Counted from the first letter of the stretch, positions 48,730-62,408 are shown. The stretch: 64,000 nt of DNA from Thamnaconus septentrionalis (GCA_009823395.1 CM020515.1:15871989-15935988); one strand, 5' to 3'. Notes: generated from the sequence alone by a model not told the origin. Translations and numbers: made by a program.

Positions 48730-51700
48730 TTAAATAATATCTTTAAGTAGAAAACTGTATTTTCCGAAGTCATTGTCATTCGGTGCTATAAGATAATCTT
48801 TCTTGGCTTTAGCAAGTTTCATCAAAAGAAATTCCCGGCGCTCCTTCCATTCCATCAGTTCCTGCTCGCCGTGCGCCAGCTTACACTGCTCTTCCTCCGT
48901 GCAGGTATCTTTGAGGAACCTGTTGGCATACAAAGGTCAAAGGTCAGCCATCCGAAAAACGGCAGGGAAATCAAAAATCTATACTTTTTAAATGTACAAT
49001 AAAGCCTTCAGCCAAGACAAATACATTTAATTTTATCATTAATGTTGGCTGTCGGGAAGTACAAGGATGTGTGGGACTTTAAAGAGACTTTAAAATTCTG
49101 TGGTGAAGAACAAAGATGCAGATGCAATTTTTAGAGTGCACATGAATGCACGGTCACATCCCTGCGCAGAAATGTTTGTGGGTATTTTCACACAAACCAA
49201 TTAAAAACGCTGCTTTTCTGTCCTTCCACTTCTCCCTGTTAGCAGCAGCAGTGTTATGATTGACTTGGCAGCAAAAACATTCTCCCGGCTGAGCGGCACA
49301 AAGCCTCACGAGCTCCGCCAGCCAAAACGCTCATCAACTCACCTCTCGCAAACTTTAAACGTGCCCGTGGGAAAGCGGTACTGCCAGCAGTTCTGATCGT
49401 CCTCCGAGTTGAAAACACGCTCTTTGTGTTTTTCCGAGGTGATGTGCTGCTGCCACTGTTTCTCACTGTTACAGTTCTTGCCACACAGCCAGCAGTGGTT
49501 ACCCGCCTGTAAAAAAAGAAACAGAAAAAACTAGTGCCTTTACATAGATGACAAAATACCATCTGTTCCATCATCACTCAGACATCACTATTTAATAACT
49601 TGAAAAAAAATGAAACGGAATAAATACAATAATACTTGTAGGGATTTTAAGATTAGGCATTAATTGAATTTTTATCTCTGACAACAGCGCACATCAGCAA
49701 TATTACTAGGAAAAGTAAAGAGAAGCTGAAGATGGACTCACCACTTCCTCAGCGTCGTCTGTGGGCATGTGGATCCGTTTGCCGTTCACCCGTGCTATGC
49801 TGTTGGCCATCTCTTCACCCCAGCCCGGCTTCTGAGACTGCAGCCACCGCTCATAAAGCTGCTCCAAGTCTGCAACTGCACAGGGTTAAGAGGGAGGGTG
49901 GGAGGAGGGATGACAGGCAGTGTGATGACACAGGCTTCAAAACACCAGAGGTGAATTCAGATAAAGATTGAAAAACCTACTGTTGTTCTCCTTCATGTAG
50001 ATCCAAAGGTCTCTTTCTTCGGCGCTGTGCGCAAATGTGCAGTTCCCGATGTAGACGCACTTCTTCCCGGCCGTCACGTGCATACAGATCTAGACAAAGA
50101 AGGGAGGGACTTAGTGACTGATGGGAGAGGTTTGGTTTAATCAGAAGCAATGGAGTTGGAAAGGGTTCGACATTATGCAAAATCTCAAAGAACCTGCAGG
50201 TTTTTATTAACAGTCAGGGCAGCATCAATGGATAAAAATATAAAATAATTATGGACCTTCAAGGAAAGGTTTATGTAATCAAAAATAAAATATACACAGA
50301 TCTACCTCAAACTGGGCTGGGATTGGTTTTTTGGTCGGGAGTGACCGAACTGTTGTCCACTTCTTCCTTTCGTGGGAACTCACAAGCACCACCCGTTTGT
50401 CTTTTGTCCACCTGAGCCAAGAAGGTGATGTGTCTTTGGTTAAGTATCAAGACAAACGACACACAGTACTTTAGTTTTGTTTCAAGGGTTTGAGAGACTC
50501 ACGGGTGTCTTGCTTTGGCTGAGCAATACTTCCTGTTCTTGTCGGCCTCGCTGACCTGGCCGTTCTTCTGGCACTGGCCGCACACAAACATCAGCTTCAG
50601 ATTCGGAGGCCCAAAACGTCTCCGCGCGTTTGGAAGCTGCAGATGAAAAGTGCTCAGAAAAATTAGTTTCAAGTCGTGTGTTTTTAAGTTTTTAGTTTGT
50701 ATTAATCTTATCCAAAAGGCAAAATGGTATCTAGTTTTATATTCATCCAGACCAAATTGTAAAGCCATACAAAACATAGCACGACACCGACGTTGTGCTC
50801 AGGTTTATAAACCTGAGAGTTAAGATAAAGCGCAGCATTACCGTGGCTGCCTGCGGTAAATCTGTTGCATTCCAAAACGTCTTTGCCTCCTGGACGATTC
50901 CTTCCTGAGTGATGCCTTTTAAAGAACAATAGAGAAGAAAAATTAAAAAGTCACATCTGTTGCGAAATATCCTTTTTTTTTTTTTTCCTTCTGTGCAGGT
51001 GTTCTTACCGCGCTGCTGCTGTAACATCCAGACCTTCAGCTCGACGAGGCTGTGGGCGTAGAAGCAGTCGTCCTCCCTGACGCAGCCGTAGCGAACCTCG
51101 TGGCGGCAGACGTCCAGCTGGTACACTGGACTCATCGGCCTGATCTTGGTGTAACGGACTGTGGTCTCCTTCAAAATGTGAACCAGGCACCTGACAAAAA
51201 GACAAAACCAGTCCAGATCCAGCTCCTGCTTCGGCCGTGGCTCAATCAGTAAAAGGTGTGAAAGGACTCACTTGTGGTTCTCAAAGTTGTGTTTTGTGAC
51301 AGGGTGGGAGCAGAAGGAGGGATCGTCCTTGTTGGTTTTGCTAATGATCCTGGGTTTGTGGTCGAAACACACCTGCACAACAAGTAATGATAGTCTGGTT
51401 GGAACATTTCAACACAGTGAGGAGTTTCATCCTGCGACGTAAAGCGTCACAAATTGCTCCAAAGCTTTTTTTTACGCCTGCAATCACTCAAACTAAATGA
51501 TCAGCTGAGCTTGTTTCCTCCTGAACGCGACGAGCGGCTGACTGGAGTGTAAACATTTGAGAGGTTTTTTCAAAGTTTAGGTGTTTGCATGACCAGTTTT
51601 TCATTGCCATATTTAGGTTTTGCACAATTCTAGTGGTCATGGAAGCGCAGCTATTCTCTGCGCCTGATGTATCGACTCCAACAGACTCTGGTGGCCTCAG

Positions 51701-54700
51701 ACTCGACTTGGACTTTAGTCGCAAGAACATTTTTTAGAGAAAAACTGTTAAAAAATTCAGACAATATGCTGTGTGCTGAATGTTAAGGAGGTAAAATAAA
51801 TACTTTTCCAAAGAAAACTGTCAGGAACACTCATCATCCCCCTGCCCCCCTAAAAGTTTTTCCCAGCGAGAAACGGCGCACAAACAAACCTGACTGAAGA
51901 TGAAGCCGCGCCGAACTTTTCCACATACCGTCTCATATCATTAACATTTTTCTGCTTAATGGCCCCATTTTTCAAATCTGCTCTGGAAGAAGCAGCGGCG
52001 GCGCTTGTGAACGCAGCTCATTGCGAGCGACCATCTGTTGTCCTGACAGCAGAAAATTGTTTTTTGTTTCCCCTCGCCTGACGAAGCATCTCCCAAGTAA
52101 AAGCGCATTTACAATTAGTTTCTCCTCAGTGCAAAGTCTACAGACAAAGCAGAATGTTCAAGCCACCTGATATAATGTGTGGATTTTTTTTTTTTGCTTT
52201 TGTAAATTGCTAAGTGGTTCTAACATTATAGCCAACTGGTACGACGCCACTTGAAAAAGTGTGTTTTCGCAAAGTAGGGGAACACTCACTCCGCACAGGA
52301 ACATGAAAATCCCATGATGCTCCTGTAAGATCTTGGCGACGCTCAGCCTGATGCTGCCGTTGGAGCCGAAGGGGTCGAACAGAAGCTCCCTGGAGATGAA
52401 TCCTTTCCGCTCCAGCGTCCACACGTCGATCTCTTCCTCGCAGTACGCAAACGTGCAGTGGCCGGGATACATGCAGGGTTCCCCGGCGGCGACCTCTGTA
52501 GTGACGCAGGTCAGCAAGCCGTTCAAATACCATCGATACAGCTCGCACATCTCTAACAGTGTTAATGGTACCTTTGCAAATGTAATAGGGCCCGGCGTAA
52601 AGGTTTTTCGTAGGTCGGGGACGGATGAGCTTCCAGGTTAGTGTGTGTTTTCTTCGGCCCACCAAAATGTCTTTCCTACACTTGTGCTCCATCGTTTGGT
52701 AAAATGTGTAATCTAAGACGTCTGGACCTGCGAGGACGGGAAACACGGAATAAACACGTGAATAAATCGACCGAAATCATGCAGAGCACAAAACTGGTCT
52801 TTGTCAAACAACCCCTTACCGTGTTTCATGAAACATGAGGAGCAGGCCTGTCTGAACTCGTGTGTTTCGGCTAAAGGGTTCTTTGCGAACTCCACAGCAG
52901 CAGGAAACTCCTTCACCTCTGGCATCCCCACCGCCATCCCCATCGGGGCCGCACTGCTGTTCACCTAGAAAACAACAAGAGAAGTGAGATCAGTCGCACA
53001 TCTAGCTGAGAGTTTCATCTGACCAGAACCAGAGAGACCACAAAAAAAAAAAACAACCAACCTGTGGAGCAAAAGGCCTCTGAGCAAAATCTAGATTTTA
53101 AAAAAAGAGAGACGAGTTATTGCTGAACACCTCCAGACCGAGAAGACCGACCACCAAAACCAAATCAATCGTCTTACTTGGTTTTTTAAAGTCTGATATG
53201 TTTAGGTTTAGGTTGTCCAGGAAGTCCATGTTGAAACATGCGTCCGAGCCTGGTTTGTGGTACAACGGCGGCAGGTTGACGGTGCACTGCTGGCTGCCGT
53301 CGGGGACAAAGGGCCCGGTGTGCGACGGCAGCAGGAAGGGGCTGGCGCTGCTCAGCAGGTTCAGGGGCTCCGACGCCGAGGGGAAAATCTGAGGCAAAGG
53401 AAAGAAGTCACGCTTAGGTTCAGCAACGTTTCAGTGCCTGGAGCAAAGCACAGGAGTGCACTGATAACTATTAACTCTGCATCCTGCATCAATGTGTAAT
53501 GGGTTGTCATTACTACTTTGCTCATTCATTACTCTTTAATAATATTAATAATAGTTTAAAATCAATACCAAAGTTCAGTTCGACAGGATACATATACAAT
53601 GGTTGAATCTTTTCTAAGTAATATTTTATGCTTCTATTAAAAAAATGGAGTGAAAAAAATTTGATTTCAAGGAATCTGATGTGAATTTGACAAAAAATGA
53701 TTGAGCTCACAGACCATGGGGGACTCCGGCCCGGCGCTGTCCAGGAGGTCGTCCAGGTCGTCGTCGATGATGTCCGAGTCAAAGTTGGGGCTGCTCTGAA
53801 TCAGCAGGCCGGGTTCGGCGTTTCTCGTGGGCGTGGACACCGACAGGGCGAAGGGTCCGGACTCGAAGCTGGGAGGCTCGCACGACGACACGGAGGAGAC
53901 GCTGCTGTTGGGGGGAAGCTCCTCTGCAGCCGGGGCTGCTCTGAATGCCGGCGCTCCCAGCTGACCAGCTTCTGCACAAAGAGGTGAACAGTCAGCGGGT
54001 CGTCACCGTCTTCGTCTGTACGTCGACCTGACGCAAAACTTACCGATTTCAATCTCTTCAACTGAAGATGAGCCGTAGGAAAGCTGAAGAAAAACAAAAG
54101 AAAATATGAAGTGGAACATTTAAAAAAATATATATATATATTTTTTTTTTTTTTAAAGCTGTTGCCTGCCTTGTCGCATGAGGTATCTTGGTAACTTGGT
54201 CCTTCAGAAACATTCAAGGCTGGCTGTTCAAGGAGGAAAACATGTTCCGCCGTTGACACTCACAATTCAAAGAACAAGCACTGGCATCTCTGAAACTGCA
54301 TTCTCCAGGTTTGCACATTTTCAAAACTAAAGCCACTCATCATGCTGGCGCTTTAAACACGTACCTTACTCCTCACGTAAGCTTTGCGGATTTTCAATCC
54401 CAAAATTTTGGCAAGGTCCTGAGTCAGCTGTGTGACACTGGGATCCTAAAAACAGAACAAAAACGTATTGAGTCACCCTGCCTTGACAGTTGCAGCTCAG
54501 GCAGCTCTGAGTGCGTTTCATTACCTTCGTGTGGCTGCTTTAAAAGTTATTTTGTCATTCAGATAAGCCCCTATAGATGGAACCTGATTCATTTCTGGCA
54601 TGCTTTAAGCCACTAGTGCTACAAAATTGCTTACTTATAACAGTAAACATTTGATATTAATCATATAGGCTCACATCTGAGACCATGACTGAGGAATTGT

Positions 54701-57248
54701 CCTAAATGAGGCCTAAAGTGCTGCTGCTCCCCTGAGCTTCAGCACTTTATTCTCCTGCAGATGAAAGGCAGGTGTCGCAGGTTCCTGCCAGGACCTATTC
54801 TGACTGATGCAGCTCCCTGTGTGGTATTATACAACAATGCAGGACATTGGTGATGCAACATGCGGGACTTGACTGCCAAACGCACAGCCTCCTTCTATTT
54901 CACCAACAAATTGTAAGTAAAGAATAAAAAACGAAAAGACAAGACAATGCAACAGATCATAAAAATTCCTCTTTTTTTTCAGTCCCTGGTCTGAAAACTC
55001 GAGGGTGGATGGATGCTGCAGCCTACCTGAGGCACTGCTAGAGAGCATTTGGCAATGGCCTCGTAGGCCTCCTGCTGTCGCCCCAGCTCTTTCAAGGATT
55101 TGGCTTTTCTGTACAGTGCTTTGTAGTTCCCCTCATTCAGCTCAAGAGCTTTTTCACAGTCTTCTAATGCTTGGTCATACAATCCCTGTGAAAGAAAACA
55201 AAAAAAACAAAAACAAGCTGAGGTTAGAGACACTTTGTACAAAGGGAGACGTTACCCTCATCATAATTTCACTTTACACGTTCAGGCACTTAAGTTAGTT
55301 TTGGGAAGGGCGTCCCTGAAAACCTATAAACGATTTTTCCTATAAAAACATGCTGTGAAGACATGAAAACCTCTTTAGGTGGTGAAGGTAATATTATGTT
55401 TAGTTCAGATGCTTGTGTATAATAATATAATGATTAAACCAGTCAGTCAGTTGACCTACAGTATGGATAAGATGGGCACTATATGCAGTATCTGAAATAC
55501 ATTTTCCACTAATTACACAGTAATGCAGTCAAGCTCAGTTTACTAAAAGCCGGTTTGACCTCAGAGCTGCTTGCCTGCAGTCAAGTGATTGTTACTTCGA
55601 CAGGCCCCTCCTACTCACCGGAACAATATTTAAGTATGCGGCGGCTCGATTTGCATAGAGCTTTTCCAGCAAACCTGCTGGTATACAAATATCTTCAGAG
55701 TCGGCATACTCTGTGATGTTCAAGGCTTCTGTGTACATCTCTATGGATTTGGTCCAATCTCCTTCTCTGAACAAATCGTTTCCTTCTCCAAAGAGATGAC
55801 ACACGAGGTCCTTGATGAAGACCTATGGATTCAAAAATAAAAAAGAATACAAAAAAAAAAATCAGTCCGTTTCATTCAGGGGCATTCTTTTTAGAAAGAT
55901 ATTAAAGGTTTATTTTCACAACACTTGCTTTTAGCCCCAAAATGAGCTCAAGTCAACACAGCACAACTGGAGTTGAGCTTCACATGCCACCATTGACACT
56001 GCTTACCTCATACTCTTCTTGACTCCCAGGATATGGCAGCGTTGATCTGAAAGGAAAAAAAAAAATGCAGAGGAACAGTTTGGGTATCATTAAATGGAAG
56101 CCAAGCTTCAGCAGGAACCACATTGAAGCTGAACAGAAGTAAATCTGTTCAATCAATTTATCTCATTAAGTTACACATTTCCTTGGAATTCAGGAAATGG
56201 GATTTATATGAAAAGCACTTTTGGTGAGACAGAGATTTATCTGTTCAGTCTTATGGTTAAAATGGATGTGAAGATATGAGGGCATCAAACATGAAAACAT
56301 TATGATATAAATTGATGTATATGAGAGTGACTGTGTGTGTGAGTGGCCAGGTTCTGATGGCAGCGCCTTCAACAGGCAAATAAGCCAGCAAACGCAACAC
56401 TCACTGTGCAAACAGCCAGTCACTCACTAAAGAGACATGCACACCAAGTGAGACAGGAGACACAAAGCAAGTACAAGCAGTTTGTAAGGAAGAACTGCCA
56501 TAGTATCTTCATCAAAACAACTGAGGTACTGTCAGTGGTTGATATGAAATCAGCACTTCTGCCTGGGTGGTTGCAGCAGCATCAGGTTGAAACTGAGCCC
56601 AAATGAATCAACGCTTTTAGTTAATCGTGAGGTCTTCTGCTACATCAAATAAATGACTTGACTAAATTAAACACAGTTTAAAAGGACGTGAGAGCGATTG
56701 GAAGGATAGAAAGCATTATAAAATCAGAATTGTTCTGGGTTCAGTTCCACTTGTTATTCTTGGTCACACGTTCCCTGTTAAAGCTGCTGCATCATCATCA
56801 GTGAGTCTTACTCTTAAGTATGTTGGCAATGGCATCACAGTATTTACCAACATTAGCATAATTGCAGTGGTATGATAACGCTTCCATTTATGCTGCCCAA
56901 TGATGACGCATAAATGCATCATTTAAAGTATTTGTTTTGTTTTGTCAGTGAGATCACAAGAAATGAAACTCAGAGGAGTGTTGCAGTGATGAGAGTGCAA
57001 CCAGCAAACAAACAAACAAAAGAAAGAAAAGCAAAAGCAGTTGCAGGCAGGCAGGCAAGTCATTAATACATCATGCCATCGTTCAGGCAGCAGCATAAGC
57101 AGTAAAGGACTGGCCACAGCTAAAGAGCTGTCCTCTAAACAAGTGAGTTGATCACAGGTGACCAAAACGATGACACTTACTGTATAAACTGCAGGCCTTT
57201 CTGGATCTCCTGCCAACGACTTCTTCTGTCGGGACACACTCCTGACAT
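48730..57248 (-). CDS. zc3h7a: Zinc finger CCCH-type containing 7A (ZC3H7A)
   Basis: Twenty-one coding exons, minus strand, 5' to 3': 57181-57248, 56007-56046, 55619-55822, 55027-55185, 54365-54445, 54044-54083, 53715-53971, 53178-53388, 53062-53090, 52820-52964, 52572-52727, 52290-52495, 51272-51372, 51009-51190, 50842-50915, 50503-50636, 50306-50411, 49981-50089, 49742-49875, 49343-49506, 48730-48919. Total 2790 nt, 929 aa (human about 971). The family binds RNA, including microRNA hairpins. TPR repeats occupy about residues 45-150 (LYANRAAAYLN, YKALYRKAKSL); then a variable acidic linker (DDDLDDLLDS). CCCH fingers follow: CRHEVRYGCVREDDCFYAH, CMHVTAGKKCVYIGNCTFAH, CERFLKDTCTEEEQCKLAH, plus C2H2 finger CWLCGKNCNSEKQW..H..H. 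The ending APNDNDFGKYSFLLKD favours 7A over 7B. Exon 1 begins 5' UTR at 57285 after an acceptor. The exon 7 donor (ATG|GTCTGT) is non-consensus. Confidence 0.95.
51556..51652. mobile_element. fragment of the dispersed element seen at 8857-9350
   Basis: About 96 bp matching 9255-9350 (TTTGAGAGGTTTTTTCAAA, then ATATTTAGGTTTTGCACAAT, ATTCTAGTGGTCATGGAAGC) at roughly 80% by eye. Only the right end is present. It lies in the zc3h7a intron between exons 52290-52495 and 51272-51372. Confidence 0.7.
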
Positions 57249-57285
57249 CTTTGTGTCTTTTCAATACGCACTCCTTAAACACCAC

Positions 57286-59733
57286 CTGGAATAACGATGT
57301 ACATTGACATGAATGATCAAAAACACACCATCATCACCACTACCAAAACAATAACTATTGCTGAGAAACTGGTTGACTGACTGATGACATTTATTTTAGA
57401 TGGGCCGAGTCCTGCAAGCCTTCACTGGCTAATAGCTTCCGCGTTTAGCGATGACGACACAAGGGTTGTTCCGAAAAAAATATAAGTCTAAACTACAGAG
57501 TAACGATTTAAAAAAGAAGGCTTTATCATTTACTAAAAATATTAATCATATAGTCGGAATGAGACACTGTAGCGGTTACGTCAAAGTATGACTCGTTGGA
57601 AGAATGTTGTATGGCAGCGTCTGAAAGCAGGTCAAATATCGGAAATATGACGAGAGGGATTAATCAGATTTCAAACATGTTACACGATGTCAAGCAAAAG
57701 TCTGTCCAAGTTGTGTTTTTAGTATTTAATGACGTCACCACCACCTATTTGTCGCTTTTTGTCGTGTTTCGGACAAGTATGAATTCGGTTGCGTCGTATT
57801 TTAAAAACGCCAACTCCTTAACGGTTAGCGCGCAATGAACACTAAGTAGTCAAGTTAATTTATCAGCATGACGAGCCCGATTTCTGCGTTTTCTCCTGTC
57901 CCGGCAGTCACGGTAGGGGTACCACTCGTAAATCGGGAAGTTGGCGGTACTGGGGCAATTTCAAAAGGCTGTCGTAGCATCTTATGATAGGCGTGCGACA
58001 ACGTGTTTAAGACCACTGACCGACTTTGGTGAGCGAGCATCACCCCCACCTGGGCTAGCGAAGCGTCATCAAGAATAACAGGGGGAAAAAATAATCTACG
58101 AACTTGTACTACAACGCGCCGACCTTGCGAGCTACGTGACATTTACCCATCAAGTTTCTAGAAAGTACACTGAACCTAACAAAGCGCAGGCATGTCCAAG
58201 TTTGGTCCCATAGAGCAAACAATAGCGAGTGCTAAGCTCCCGATTGTCAGAATGTAAATAAATCTAAATCATTCTTCGATGTGTGCGGGACGTACTCACA
58301 TAAGTGTATTTTTTTTGTTCCAAATAAGCCACCAGTTGGCTGGCTCCAAAAACGTTAAAGTGACTTCTTCCCACTACAGCAAAGATAACTTGCTTTCAAG
58401 TAACGTGACTGCGTTGGTTCAGGCCGCCCTTTGCTTCTTTTTCCTTCTTCTTCTTCTTCGTGATGTTATACGGAGTGAGGTGTAGTCAACATCATGAGGA
58501 GCGCAATGCTGCCCCCTGTTCCAGCGGAGGAGCATGAGAGCATTTTAGTCGGAGGACTGGAAAAAACGACAACCATTACTTAGTAATATCATGTGTAAAA
58601 GTCCAATTTAAAAATCATATCTTCTCAAGCTGCTTTAGCGACTGTCACATTGCTTAGCGATAAAGCTAACTTAAAAATTCCCTCACTAAAGATTAATAAA
58701 GTTTCTATTTTATCGTATTACTACTATTCTAATTGGATTACCAATAAAATACAGTGCTCATTCACTGCTGCCCCTTCTTACCAGGGTACTGTTATATATT
58801 ATATTTTATTTTCATCTGGCCTCCCGCTGGTTTTAAACTATGCACTGGAATCTTTCCATTCAGCTCATCACACATGTATGGGTTTATTAATGCTTCACTG
58901 ACAGAGGGATTTCCAGTTAGGTGTGTTTGTCCTGTAGTTTGACCCTATCCAAACGTTGACGGAATGCTTCATGACAATGGATCCACTGAGCTAAAGATAA
59001 TCAGATATCCAGGAATCTGAATCTGAGGGATCTGCCTACTCTACTCTCATCCTGAGCACTGACACAAACACACACTAGGTTTCCTGCTTTCGAAACCAAA
59101 AGCATGATTTATCTGCCGGACTTCCACACATAACAGATGATGGCGGACTCCAGTGTTATCCACTGCTGAAAATGTACAGCCTAAAAAACAGGTTATAAAG
59201 ATGAAGCACAATGATAAGGAAGAATTCGTGTTAGTTTTAAACTATGGACCATTTCTCAGATTAGTGATCTTGCTATAGTTATATTCTAAGACATTTGATG
59301 TAATGCTCAGGAAATCACACTAAAAGGGACAGTATGACTTTGTGTTTGTTTTATTGAGAGGCCTTTCCTATTTAGCTTATTGGCTCACTGCCTTACTGGC
59401 ATTTACAAGAGAAAGAAGATTAAATATTAGAATAGAATAGAATAGAAAATGACCTAAAAGTTTATTGGTTTTTTAAAATTGCAAATTGATGTGTAGATTA
59501 ATTAATGTTCAATCAATGCATTTAACTAATATTGTTATTGTAATGACAAATTAACTTTGTTCGTTTTGTCTTCCTATACATACATGCAGCAACAACAGTC
59601 TTTCAGCTTGTACTGTATATACACATGTCAAGTTGGTCGGTCTGCAGTTTGGAAGACGTGCTGCAGGCCTGCTTCCTCTAGAGGGAGCAGTAATCAAGTA
59701 ACGGCAACACTCAGGAGATTACTGGGCAGCATC
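57286..59733. other. zc3h7a upstream region and spacer to pla2g10
   Basis: The first exon and promoter of zc3h7a must lie here, upstream of the acceptor at about 57286. The CpG-richer stretch at about 57850-58160 is the best candidate for the promoter, with low certainty. From about 58500 to 59730 the sequence is AT-rich, with a TAGAA pentamer repeat at about 59430-59448 and no exon seen. Confidence 0.45.
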
Positions 59734-59742
59734 TATAAAAAA
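59734..59742 (+). promoter_or_regulatory. TATA box of the pla2g10-like gene
   Basis: TATAAAAAA lies 89 bp before the start codon, at the distance expected for a transcription start near 59765 and a short leader. It is the only such motif near this start. Use of a TATA box fits a tissue-restricted secreted enzyme. Confidence 0.65.
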
Positions 59743-59822
59743 CTCTCACCTCCTTAAAACCCCCTCTCTCTCAGTCTTACACACACAGTGTTGTCTCACA
59801 CTTCAGTTGCCTGTGCCAAGCC

Positions 59823-62076
59823 ATGGCTGCCTGTTACCGACTTCTTCTCCTTCTCTCAGGTAAGATGGCTGGAAACGACTGAAGATCAACACTGAACTTG
59901 ATGAAGCAGATATTTTTTTTGAGACGATGGAATTTTAGTCCAGGTATTGGTGGGAACACTTAGTCCTTTAATAATAACGAACCTGTACTGTGGTATGTAT
60001 CTTTATATAATGTGCTGAAGTGTAACTCCAACTCTAACTTTCACCTGCTTTTATTTTATTTTGTTAGCTCACGGAACAAGTGTGTTTTCCAGCAGCGAGT
60101 CTGTTGTTTGTGTGCAAGCAGTGCACAGGGACTGCTGTCATGCATGAAGCCCTACGGCTGATCTGAGTCCTGAGTGGCTTCACTAGTGCTGGCTGCTGGT
60201 TGGTGGCTGTGCCAAAACATAGATTCCAAAACACGGGATGAGGTGTTAACATCCTTTGCGCAAGCACATGCAAAGTTCATTGGTGTACACTAAGCAAAAA
60301 AAAAAAAAAAAAAAAAACCTGTTCAGTAGTATTCCTTCAGATCATTGGGTGTTTCGGCCATTTAAAACTATACACCCTCACTGAAGGCGGCCAGCTCCAT
60401 AGACTGCACAGGCAGGGGGAATGATGAACGTTCCCATTTTATTTTACTGTTACTATTCCCTCTGTTCATCCTTTACTTCCTTTTCTCAACTCTACCCTAC
60501 ATTGGAGAAACTGTCTTAAAAGGTGTAATTGTAGAAATCAGGCCAGAGTATAGCAGAAAGCTAAAATTTTGCAGGAATCTGTAAACAAAGGGCTAATTGT
60601 GCTGTTTTCAATAGTCAAGGTTGTTTAGTCAATGCCTAAAATTTGGGACCCTACAACCAATAAATACGTAAAAAACAAACAAACAAACAAACAAAAAAAG
60701 CACAGTCCTTAGAGTGGCAGTGGTGCATGTCCAGTGCAGTGCTCTGTAGCCTCACAATAAAAATGTGATGTAGTTGTGATGTTAAGAGCTGGAACAGCAT
60801 GAGTTGATCCCTCTCTGTCTTTGTTGCTTTCACTCCGCAGTTGCTATTGCTGTTGCGTCTGCACGCAAGGCCGTGCGGTCGAAGAGAGGCCTGCTGGAGT
60901 TGGCCGGAGCCATCAAATGCAGCACGGGCAGATTCGCCCTGGCCTACATGATGTACGGGTGCTACTGTGGACTGGGTGGCCAAGGCTGGCCCAGGGACAA
61001 GGCCGACTGGTAAACGCATGACACGCACGCCATGAAAATGACAACGCTGTCGAGTCTCTTTTGTTTTGTCCTCGAGGAAGCCGGAACGGTAGACGGAGAC
61101 CGTGCACGCTCCCTGCACGGTCTGGCATGTGGTAAAAAAAAGTAAAAGGTACAATCCATCCGTTCATTCCTCCTTGTTGACGACTTTACTTCCCACTTGC
61201 CAATCACGCCATCCGGCGTGAGAACGCACAGCTCTGGATGGAATGAAAAGTGCAGGGCGCTGGGTACGAAAAGAGGGGGCGTCGTCCAAATGAGGCAGAC
61301 CAACACGCTGCATTACCTCGAGTGTGGCCCCAAGAAGGGGACGCCCATATCCTAATTGCCGCCTCCTTTGCTTTCCCTCCTGGCCACGAGATCAAAACCC
61401 TCCCTCAGAGGAGACGACTGCTAACTACTACCTGTTGTGAAAATTCACGCCGCGACCCTGCCGCCCTGCCTTTAAAAATAGCCGTGGTGGGCTGCGAACC
61501 ACAGCCTTGGACCGAGCCTCCAGTCTTCAGCAACGAAAACACTAATCACTGCGTTAATTCCTGTCTAGGTGCTGCCACAAGCATGATTGCTGTTATGGGG
61601 ATGCGGAAATCTTTGGCTGCCACACAAAAACCAAAAATTATGCCTGGACGTGCGAAGACAGGACAGCTGAGTGTGGTAGTGTAACTTTTTATGTATTTAT
61701 TTATTTATTTGAAAGTATTTTGTTGTTTGTCCCCCACATCCAATTGAAAGGAGTAGTTCACCCCTTTTCTCGCTCACATGACCATTCTGCAGTTTCACAG
61801 AGGAAAGTAGTTGCACCTCATGCAGATACAATGAAAGATGGTGAACATGTGCAATGTGAAGCCTCAGTTTTAGATGAACTACGCCTAAAACTGTGTTTTG
61901 TCGATAATTGTTGACAACACCAGCCTACTTTCCACGTGACACCAGTTTTGGAAACGTGGCAGTGAAACATGGAGGGAAAATAAAGTTTAATCTAAAACAG
62001 TGAAGTGACTGTTTGGTGCGTGTGTGGTTGTTCTTTTTTCGGTCAAAAACCAAACCAACTGGCAAGTTATATCTGA

Positions 62077-62160
<84 letters not shown>

Positions 62161-62351
62161 ACTCACTCTCTGTCTCTCTTTCTCTTCCATTTAAATTTGC
62201 AGAGGATCTGGAGGACAAATGCGAAAAGATGCTGTGCAAGTGTGACAGAAACGCCGCCAAATGTTTAAGAAAAGCACCCTTCATTAAAAAATATTCCGTA
62301 TGGCCAGATTTTATGTGCGGTGACAAAGAGCCCTTGTGCAGCATTTACTGA
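59823..62351 (+). CDS. pla2g10: Secreted phospholipase A2, group X-like
   Basis: Four exons, 59823-59859, 60841-61009, 61569-61675 and 62203-62351, join in phase to 462 nt, 153 aa. The enzyme hydrolyses the sn-2 ester of phospholipids outside the cell, Ca2+-dependent. A hydrophobic signal peptide covers about residues 4-19 (YRLLLLLS...VAIAVASA). A short propeptide ends in RSKR, a furin-type site, just before GLLELAGAIKC. The Ca2+ loop is YGCYCGLGGQG; the catalytic centre is DWCCHKHDCCYG (His in exon 3) with the partner Asp in CKCDRNAAKC (exon 4). The mature part has 16 cysteines, eight possible disulfides as in group X, and the C-terminal extension ending in LCSIY. GLLELAG and the order of cysteines favour group X over IB or II. 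A CT microsatellite in intron 3 runs to within about 47 bp of exon 4. Confidence 0.92.
60500..60660. repeat. dispersed repeat, copy C
   Basis: GTAAACAAAGGGCTAATTG near 60582 and its surroundings match the segment near 30708 with a few differences. It lies in intron 1 of the pla2g10-like gene. Compare 30570-30840. Confidence 0.5.
62082..62156. repeat. (CT)n microsatellite in pla2g10 intron 3
   Basis: About 37 CT units ending about 45 bases before the AG acceptor of exon 4 (62201-62202), extended by CACT units to about 62167. Confidence 0.95.
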
Positions 62352-62408
62352 CAATGACTCATGAATGTGTCCTGCTTAAATTGTGTGCCTTTGTTTTTTC
62401 TTATTAAA

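Noticed and set aside
57855..58142. 95-codon minus-strand frame upstream of zc3h7a
   Set aside because: No recognisable domain. It lies in the likely promoter and 5' UTR zone of zc3h7a and could overlap an untranslated exon, but coding is not supported.
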